Part shown: positions 8,247-12,636 of the stretch, in pieces
Layout of the letters: each line of letters opens with the position of its first letter
Position numbering within the stretch: the first letter of the stretch is position 1
Translations under genes and position numbers: made by a program
The notes under the pieces: generated by a model
Database searches by the model: none
What the model saw: the letters and a program-made list of their open reading frames with translations, nothing else
Told to the model about the DNA's origin: nothing
Assembly: GCA_024638545.1 (NCBI GenBank)
Contig: JAHEKD010000011.1
Coordinates: 1,721 to 14,356 of the forward strand
DNA length: 12,636 nt
From: Gammaproteobacteria bacterium
Lineage (GTDB): Bacteria; Pseudomonadota; Gammaproteobacteria; Arenicellales; JAHEKD01
Direction: 5' to 3'

Positions 8247-8446
8247 CCACCCTACTACTGCGACGGTCCCTTGCCACGCTCTGTGGGCATTTTACTCGGT
8301 CAGGGTCCTCGACATCGTGTCAACGATGCCTGCGGGCCCTTGTGCCGGCACATATGCTGATAACATAATGCCGGCCTTTGGTCGTAAAACCCATACAGGA
8401 CGCATCCTTTAACCGTCTCGCTACGTAGTCCGATGAGAAATGCGGG
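8234..8446. mobile_element. MITE-like non-autonomous element, 213 bases, TTAA-flanked
   Basis: The stretch begins CCCGCATTTCTCA and ends with the exact reverse complement, and both ends are followed outward by TTAA (8230-8233 and 8447-8450). Including TTAA and one more base pair, the inverted repeat is 18 bases with no mismatch. There is no transposase and no open frame with family character. The interior is GC-richer than its surroundings and holds compact palindromes: TGTGCCGGCACA at 8341-8352, CATCGT/ACGATG at 8313-8328 and CTACGTAG at 8421-8428. Perfect ends around a short non-coding core with a duplicated TTAA are the hallmark of a miniature inverted-repeat transposable element mobilised by a related transposase elsewhere. 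Ends starting with CC and short AT-rich target duplications recall the IS1380 family. That assignment is a guess. The perfect ends suggest a recent insertion. Confidence 0.7.
8341..8352. repeat. 12-base GC-rich perfect palindrome inside the element
   Basis: TGTGCCGGCACA equals its own reverse complement. It is near the middle of the MITE-like element, with a separate 6-base hairpin (8313-8328) shortly before it. It could form a cruciform or an RNA hairpin if transcribed, or be a protein-binding site. No function is known to me. Confidence 0.6.
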
Positions 8447-8451
8447 TTAAA
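8434..8451 (-). repeat. Right terminal inverted repeat of the MITE-like element (18 bases)
   Basis: TGAGAAATGCGGGTTAAA is the exact reverse complement of 8229-8246. Its outer TTAA (8447-8450) contains the TAA stop codon of the acyltransferase gene on the minus strand. Confidence 0.85.
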
Positions 8452-9625
8452 TCAGTTTTTTTACATTACGATTGATATACCGACACCATCTTTCATCCAG
8501 GAGGGTCATCATCCAGGATACCAAGAATAACAGAAAAAGCGACAGACAGAATGTGAGCAGCACTGTAAACCGATAGCCAAACTGATCAAGAAAAGTCAAA
8601 AAGATATAGTTTGAAAATGAGAAAATCAAAGGGACATGAATAACATATAGTGCAAAAGAGCAGCGTCCTAAAAAACGACCCACAGCGGAGTTAAATAACG
8701 CATAAACGGTTTCGTAGTTCAGAATTATTTCTATCAGAACAACTGCGGCAATGCTGTGGATCAATATTCTTGTAGGTCGCATCATGGATGCATCAGACAT
8801 CTGCATGAAGCTGTAAAAACCCCTGCCCGGTTCAGTATACCCAAACGCCAGTATAATAAACAACAGACTGACTGAGAGCATGAATCTGTTAAGCGGTAAT
8901 ACGGATTTGTAGTGTGTGATTTGACATCGGTAATAACTTAAAAAACAGCCCATGATAAACGCACACATGTAGACGCTGATATAAAACGCTGCCAGCATGA
9001 AAATCAGGAATATGATCACCGCCAAGGCGGCACGCATACCGTTGAGTATGGGTACCAGTGCAAATACGAGCAGGCTGCCGATGAACTCGTAGTGCATGGT
9101 CCACAGGCTCGTATTCAGGTTTTCATCCCCTCTGAAAAAGGTGAAAAAGAATCCCTGCATGAATGCATCACCTAATGTTGAATTCAGGAAGTCACCTCTG
9201 GCGTGTGCAAACCGCGCCATCCATTGTGAGTTCGTAATTGCTGCCGTTTCAGAATAGCTGTAGAGACCGTAATGTATCAGTAACCACGAACATAGCGTGG
9301 AAATCAGTGCAATTGGAAATAGCCGTGGCCATCGCTTAATAATTGATCCAATAAGGCCGACACAGCTGCCTTTTCGAAAGTAGCTGTAGGACAATACGAA
9401 TCCTGACAAAACGAAAAAAAATGTGACTGCAGCGTGCCCGTTTATTAGGAAGAAAAACGGTGTTTCCATGAGATTTCCGCCGGGTATGGCACTGGCAGAT
9501 TCCTGTCCGTGGCGCTGCGGCATAAAACCAAGAATAAAATGGAAAAGAAAAACCATGAACGCAGCCAGACCTCGCATGGATTCCAGCGGAATGATCTTAC
9601 TTGTTGTATTGGCTTGTGACGACAT
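8447..9625 (-). CDS. Acyltransferase-3 family integral membrane O-acyltransferase
   Basis: Members of this family (OafA, OatA N-domain and relatives) carry acyl groups across the inner membrane to decorate O-antigen, peptidoglycan, exopolysaccharide or glycolipids. The 392-residue protein is a multi-helix membrane protein of about ten helices. It opens with the family signature PLESMRGLAAFMVFLFHF containing Arg18 and His29, continues with HAAVTFFFVLSGFVLSY (63-80) and KRWPRLFPI (97-105), matching the RxxR-type motif, and has LWTMHYEFIGS in the middle. There is no C-terminal SGNH esterase domain, so it is the plain membrane type. No strong ribosome-binding site is seen before the ATG. The stop codon TAA lies inside the TTAA bordering the MITE-like element. 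If that TTAA is a target duplication, the original gene also ended there and the protein is unchanged. Acyl acceptor unknown; the nearby WaaY-like kinase hints at a lipopolysaccharide or other envelope glycan. Confidence 0.9.
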   Translation of the reverse strand: MSSQANTTSKIIPLESMRGLAAFMVFLFHFILGFMPQRHGQESASAIPGGNLMETPFFFLINGHAAVTFFFVLSGFVLSYSYFRKGSCVGLIGSIIKRWPRLFPIALISTLCSWLLIHYGLYSYSETAAITNSQWMARFAHARGDFLNSTLGDAFMQGFFFTFFRGDENLNTSLWTMHYEFIGSLLVFALVPILNGMRAALAVIIFLIFMLAAFYISVYMCAFIMGCFLSYYRCQITHYKSVLPLNRFMLSVSLLFIILAFGYTEPGRGFYSFMQMSDASMMRPTRILIHSIAAVVLIEIILNYETVYALFNSAVGRFLGRCSFALYVIHVPLIFSFSNYIFLTFLDQFGYRFTVLLTFCLSLFLLFLVSWMMTLLDERWCRYINRNVKKLI

Positions 9626-10009
9626 ATAGCAATTTGAAATTAGCGATACTGACTATTTGATCGCAGCGAATATTAAATTAAACTGTCCGATAAGTATATG
9701 GTTGTGAACTGATCAGATAACTGCATGATCCCCACTGGCGCGGATTTTTTATGGTCAGGCAAGCCTCTCTTTCCTGGTGACAGTATTGATGATGAAAACA
9801 GCTAAGTTTGTTCCAAATTCACACGCCAGCCCGCATTTTCCACCAGGCGAACCGATTCTTAGAGCAGGGGCTACGGTTCAAGGCGTTATGTTCAATATTG
9901 CAAATACAGAATAACGATATGCTGTCCTATTTGGTATCTGACTCAAAATTCCAAAATCCTGATGACAAATTGGTGCTAGTGCTTCATTTAAAGAAACTCT
10001 CAAGTCAGA
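9626..10009. other. 384-base intergenic region with no convincing gene
   Basis: This lies upstream of the acyltransferase start and downstream of the Tat-dependent binding protein. A plus-strand frame at 9808-10017 (69 codons) has no recognisable domain or ribosome-binding site and runs into the binding-protein gene, so I do not call it. At 9830-9845, CCCGCATTTTCCACCA matches the left end of the element at 8234-8249 in all but two positions, which may be a trace of a second, degraded element end. No partner end is nearby. Confidence 0.5.
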
Positions 10010-11599
10010 TCATATAAACCACCATCTTTCAGTATTTCTGTAGCCATCCACAGAGAAGATACTGGAAATATGCTCTGGTGTGCCGATTTTATCACTGACG
10101 ACATTGATCACATTGGCAAAGACCGGGGCAATCATGCCGCCCTCATCTCTAATGATCTGCTGTATCTCACCATACATGGTCTTGCGATTTGATTCGTCAA
10201 GTTCAGCACGCGCCGCAATCAATAACTGCTCAAACTTATCGTGATTCCAATGCGTTTCATTCCATGATGAATCCTTTGAAAAAGCCAGCGTCAGCATTAA
10301 ATCCTCTGTCGGGCGGCCACTCCAGAAAGATACGCAGATCGGCACCTTATTCCAGATGTTGATGAAGTACCCATCAGTGGGTTCCCGCTTGATATTTATA
10401 TTGATGCCGCCTGCGGCAGCCCTCTCCTGGAATAAAACCGCTGCATCCAGACCACCGGCATAAATGTCGGTGGCATGTAAATCAATATCAAAACGCTCAA
10501 GTCCGGCCTGTTTCAGATGGTAGCGCGCTTTCTCCGGGTCATATTGACGTTGCGGCAGTTCTGCGTTGTAATAACGTTGCGTTTTGGAAATCGGGTGATC
10601 ATTGCCCAGATATCCATGGCCGTTGAGCACCGTCTGCAGCATTGTTTCCCGATCCACGCAATACTTCATTGCCAGACGAATGTCGTTGTTATCAAATGGC
10701 GGCTGGTCGACCAGCATGGGGAATGTGTAATGCACGTTGCCACCAATTTCCTGAATATTTAAACCTTCGATTTTTTCCAGTAATGCGAGGGTTTTCAAAT
10801 CAGGCTTGTCGACCACATCAACAGAGCCGGTGCGAATCGCATTCATTCTGGCCACGATATCAGTAATTGCCAGGCTCTCAACCTCATCGAAATACGGCCC
10901 GTCTTTGTGGTAATTAGGATTTCGCCTGGTGAATGCACGCACCCCAGGCTCCCAGTCAACCAGCGTATAGGGTCCGGTTCCTATGCCTTTCATCCACTCT
11001 TCATCCATGCTCCCCGCCGGCGCAATAGGAAACGGATTGGCCGAGAGCGTAAACGGGAAATCCGCATTACCGGAGGCCAGTGTAAAAACAACCGTGTGTT
11101 TTCCGTCAGCTTTAATATCAACAATATCCTGCACCAGCGCCTTACCCACTGAACGCGAGTTCTCACCACGATGCACATTGAGTGAGTGCACCACATCAGC
11201 GGAATCAAATGACTTGCCGTCATGAAATTCAACACCTTTTCGTAGTTTAAATGTCCAGGTGGCGGCATCTGGCGAAGCTTCCCAGCTTTCTGCCAAATCA
11301 CCGGCAATCTCTCCGCTGCCCGTCACTTCGGTAAGGTTGTTTAAAAGCTGCCACTGCACATTAACCTGATGGCAATCGCCATGCCCCAGGACACCGAACA
11401 GCGTATCCGCCGTATTACCGCCACTGAGTCCCTGGCGCAATCGACCACCTACTTTGGGTGCGCCCGCCTTTGCGTCCTCAATAAGAATTGCAGCCGGTAT
11501 CGCCGATGCCAGGCCCAGCGCCGTTGCCTGTTTAATAAAGTTACGGCGTGACAGCCGTCCCTCTGACAGTTGTTGTTGTAGTACTTCAAATTTATGCAT
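10010..11599 (-). CDS. Tat-exported ABC transporter substrate-binding protein, peptide/nickel family (SBP_bac_5)
   Basis: This is a periplasmic solute-binding protein of the oligopeptide class, 529 residues long, the usual length. The N-terminus carries a twin-arginine signal, SRRNFIKQA (17-25) followed by a hydrophobic stretch ATALGLASAIPAAI, so export is probably through Tat after folding. SBP_bac_5 landmarks follow in order: QLLNNLTEV, GDLAESWEASPDAATWTFKLRKGVEFHDGK, SADVVHSL, GTGPYTLVDWEPG, DIRLAMKYCVDRE, and YDPEKARYHLKQAG. The C-terminus ERWWFI is intact. The open frame extends 12 codons further, but GGAG at 11607-11610 lies seven bases before the ATG at 11599 and only one base before the in-frame ATG at 11605, so 11599 is preferred. 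No permease or ATPase gene follows, so it is an orphan here. Substrate could be peptides, opines, sugars or metal chelates. It is only a family relative of the dppA product at the left end. Confidence 0.9.
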   Translation of the reverse strand: MHKFEVLQQQLSEGRLSRRNFIKQATALGLASAIPAAILIEDAKAGAPKVGGRLRQGLSGGNTADTLFGVLGHGDCHQVNVQWQLLNNLTEVTGSGEIAGDLAESWEASPDAATWTFKLRKGVEFHDGKSFDSADVVHSLNVHRGENSRSVGKALVQDIVDIKADGKHTVVFTLASGNADFPFTLSANPFPIAPAGSMDEEWMKGIGTGPYTLVDWEPGVRAFTRRNPNYHKDGPYFDEVESLAITDIVARMNAIRTGSVDVVDKPDLKTLALLEKIEGLNIQEIGGNVHYTFPMLVDQPPFDNNDIRLAMKYCVDRETMLQTVLNGHGYLGNDHPISKTQRYYNAELPQRQYDPEKARYHLKQAGLERFDIDLHATDIYAGGLDAAVLFQERAAAGGININIKREPTDGYFINIWNKVPICVSFWSGRPTEDLMLTLAFSKDSSWNETHWNHDKFEQLLIAARAELDESNRKTMYGEIQQIIRDEGGMIAPVFANVINVVSDKIGTPEHISSIFSVDGYRNTERWWFI

Positions 11600-11606
11600 G
11601 GTCATT

Positions 11607-11610
11607 CTCC
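11607..11610 (-). promoter_or_regulatory. Ribosome-binding site that decides the binding-protein start
   Basis: GGAG on the minus strand (within CAGGAG) is seven bases upstream of the ATG at 11599-11597. It is too close, at one base, to the alternative ATG at 11605-11603. It therefore selects the MHKFEV start over the longer frames. Confidence 0.7.
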
Positions 11611-11675
11611 TGTTGTGTGAAGTTATCGTGCCCATCAGAGGAACATTATGTCTAGCTTATCGAGCAGCAGCGTCT

Positions 11676-11684
11676 ATTTTATCA
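11676..11684 (-). promoter_or_regulatory. Possible extended -10 promoter element for the Tat-dependent binding protein
   Basis: TGATAAAAT on the minus strand fits the TGnTATAAT extended -10 pattern with one mismatch. It is about 80 bases upstream of the start. No recognisable -35 box is found 16-18 bases further upstream, which extended -10 promoters can tolerate. Low confidence. The remainder of 11611-11847 has no recognisable gene; a 22-codon frame at 11725-11657 (minus) was not called. Confidence 0.25.
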
Positions 11685-11847
11685 GAGCGGGACTCAAATA
11701 AGGTTTTAAGTTCGGACGAATTCATCTCACATCAATTCGTGACGGAAAAATTCCGCTGCTGTACTGACGCTTTGTCCCGAATGTGCATGCCATTATCAGG
11801 TGGCGGAAGTTTTACTGTTGTTCAACTTCTGTTTTCGGTTCTGAGAT

Positions 11848-12132
11848 CTACCCTGACCACCAGTTGCTATATTTGCGTTGATTTTGCAAAGGCAGTCTGG
11901 CCATGTTGCCGCTGTATCCTGATACGCGCTGTCCTGCGGTTATTGACAACAACTGATACCGCGGTCCTGCTACCGCACCCATCGGAAATGCAGCATTGAC
12001 ACGAGCCAATTCTTCATCAGTCAAGGTCAGGTCAAGTGCCCACAGGTTCTGCTCAAGATGGGCACGGCCTTTTATAGCTGAAATTGCTGCAGTGTCTACT
12101 CCCTGTGCCGCGAACCCTGGCCAGGCGAACTG
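11848..12132 (-). pseudogene. Decayed 3' fragment of an aldo/keto reductase gene
   Basis: Reading the minus strand from 12132 gives, without a start codon, AQGVDTAAISAIKGRAHLEQ and then NLWALDLTLTDEELARVNAA followed by FPMGAVAGPRYQ. This is the C-terminal end of aldo/keto reductases: the NADPH-binding segment normally reading AQG-IPG-KR-LEEN, then a late helix with LSxEELxxLD and GxRY. Resemblance ends near 11953; after it the frame runs on with unrelated residues to TAG at 11848. A TAA at 12133-12135 blocks it upstream, and the ALAWVLAQG-type helix expected just before AQG reads WPGFAAQG, with LAR in another frame, suggesting indels. The first three quarters of the enzyme, including the Asp-Tyr-Lys-His catalytic residues, are absent, and an unrelated gene begins 16 bases away. 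It is a relic, certainly non-functional as an enzyme. Confidence 0.72.
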
Positions 12133-12148
12133 TTATGGCGAGTGGCGA

Positions 12149-12613
12149 TCAGGGCTCTCTGCCGACCACCTGTTCTTTGGGAATCCGGTCTGCGATAGCG
12201 CCGCCCAACCGCTCTAAATCGGTATAACCCTCCAGGCGTATACCCCGATTATTCTTCAGTTTCAGTTGAATGTGTCCAACCTGTCCCTTCCTGCGATAAA
12301 AAGTCAGTGCAACAATTTCTTTAGTATCCAGCACGGATTTTTCAGTTTCGGTAAAAAAGACGATTTTATCGCCGTCAATTTCAATTCGATGATCTTTGAC
12401 CAGACGCAGGTAACGGCGATAACGGTAGTAATTGACAAGATTACAAATGACTACCACGATAATAACGGACCAAAAAAACATATCATTGAATGTCTCTGGG
12501 TATTGATAGTGTGCTGCGGTAATAACGGCAGCCAACACCAGACTAAGGAGCGCGCTCAAGAAAATGTTTTTTTTACGGGTTTGAAGTGACGTTTCGCTGA
12601 TGGTGTAGAGCAT
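12149..12613 (-). CDS. Small two-helix membrane protein of unknown function (5' end uncertain)
   Basis: I do not recognise this protein. From the ATG at 12613 it has 154 residues: a short hydrophilic start, two membrane helices at about 17-35 (FLSALLSLVLAAVITAA) and 45-63 (MFFWSVIIVVVICNLVNYY), a basic stretch RYRRYLR, and a soluble part of about 85 residues rich in beta-type segments (HRIEIDGDKIVFFTE, EIVALTFYRRKGQVGHIQLK, RGIRLEGY). It ends in an amphipathic helix, LERLGGAIADRI. This outline, paired helices followed by a compact beta domain and a final helix, is like bacterial membrane PH-like proteins; that is a resemblance in architecture only. The frame also stays open to a GTG at 12634 and to the window edge, so a longer start outside cannot be excluded. 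No clear ribosome-binding site precedes the ATG. The stop lies next to the aldo/keto reductase relic. Confidence 0.7.
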   Translation of the reverse strand: MLYTISETSLQTRKKNIFLSALLSLVLAAVITAAHYQYPETFNDMFFWSVIIVVVICNLVNYYRYRRYLRLVKDHRIEIDGDKIVFFTETEKSVLDTKEIVALTFYRRKGQVGHIQLKLKNNRGIRLEGYTDLERLGGAIADRIPKEQVVGREP

Positions 12614-12636
12614 AGAAAGATTCTTTGATTTCACTA

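Noticed and set aside
8203..8412. A 69-codon plus-strand frame within the inverted-repeat element
   Set aside because: It lies almost wholly inside the non-coding element, starts outside it, and shows no transposase-like motif.
9808..10017. A 69-codon plus-strand frame
   Set aside because: No ribosome-binding site or recognisable domain, and it runs into the convergent binding-protein gene; kept only as part of the intergenic description.
11657..11725. A 22-codon minus-strand frame beginning MNSSELKTLFES before the binding-protein gene
   Set aside because: It looks like a plausible N-terminus but has no ribosome-binding site at proper spacing and stops at once; too short to support as a leader peptide or gene relic.
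11454..11999. A 181-codon plus-strand frame upstream of and overlapping the binding-protein start
   Set aside because: Its first part is antisense to the binding-protein signal region and its last part is antisense to the aldo/keto reductase relic; the product is low in charged residues, Cys/Ser-rich and has no family character.

Overview
The window looks like a chromosomal segment of a gammaproteobacterium. The evidence is a Prc/Tsp-type S41 protease of the long gammaproteobacterial form, a valine--pyruvate aminotransferase and a dipeptide-binding protein that all read as close relatives of the E. coli proteins. A BetB-type betaine aldehyde dehydrogenase and two oligopeptide-type binding proteins suit a free-living, possibly marine, organism that scavenges peptides and osmolytes. 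This placement is inference from protein resemblance; no rRNA, tRNA or other marker is present.

Layout from left to right: (1) 1-690, minus: the N-terminal 230 codons of dppA, running off the left edge. (2) 691-987: an AT-rich divergent intergenic region. (3) 988-4374, plus: prc and avtA, 15 bases apart and probably one transcript. (4) 4446-7143, minus: a compact three-gene run in the order betB, NUDIX hydrolase, class I glutamine amidotransferase. The last two overlap by ATGA. betB is broken near its 3' end by what looks like a 10-base deletion. (5) 7338-8075, plus: a small kinase related to the WaaY/RfaY lipopolysaccharide-core kinases, with a 16-base palindrome just before its start. (6) 8234-8446: a 213-base non-coding element with perfect terminal inverted repeats flanked by TTAA on both sides. 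It resembles a miniature inverted-repeat transposable element (MITE) and sits exactly at the stop codon of the next gene. (7) 8447-9625, minus: a membrane acyltransferase of the acyltransferase-3 family. (8) 9626-10009: about 380 bases without a convincing gene. (9) 10010-11599, minus: a Tat-exported solute-binding protein with no transporter partners in view. (10) 11600-12148: an upstream region that contains the decayed 3' end of an aldo/keto reductase gene. (11) 12149-12613, minus: a small two-helix membrane protein of unknown function, whose 5' end may lie outside the window.

Functional themes are peptide uptake (DppA and the second binding protein), envelope protein turnover (Prc), envelope decoration (kinase and acyltransferase, convergent around the MITE), and amine or osmolyte metabolism (BetB, glutamine amidotransferase, NUDIX). 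I found no CRISPR array, phage module, toxin-antitoxin pair or recognisable defence system. The most informative observations concern gene decay and mobile DNA: the betB deletion, the aldo/keto reductase remnant, and the TTAA-flanked inverted-repeat element. Nothing here amounts to a clear new multi-gene system.
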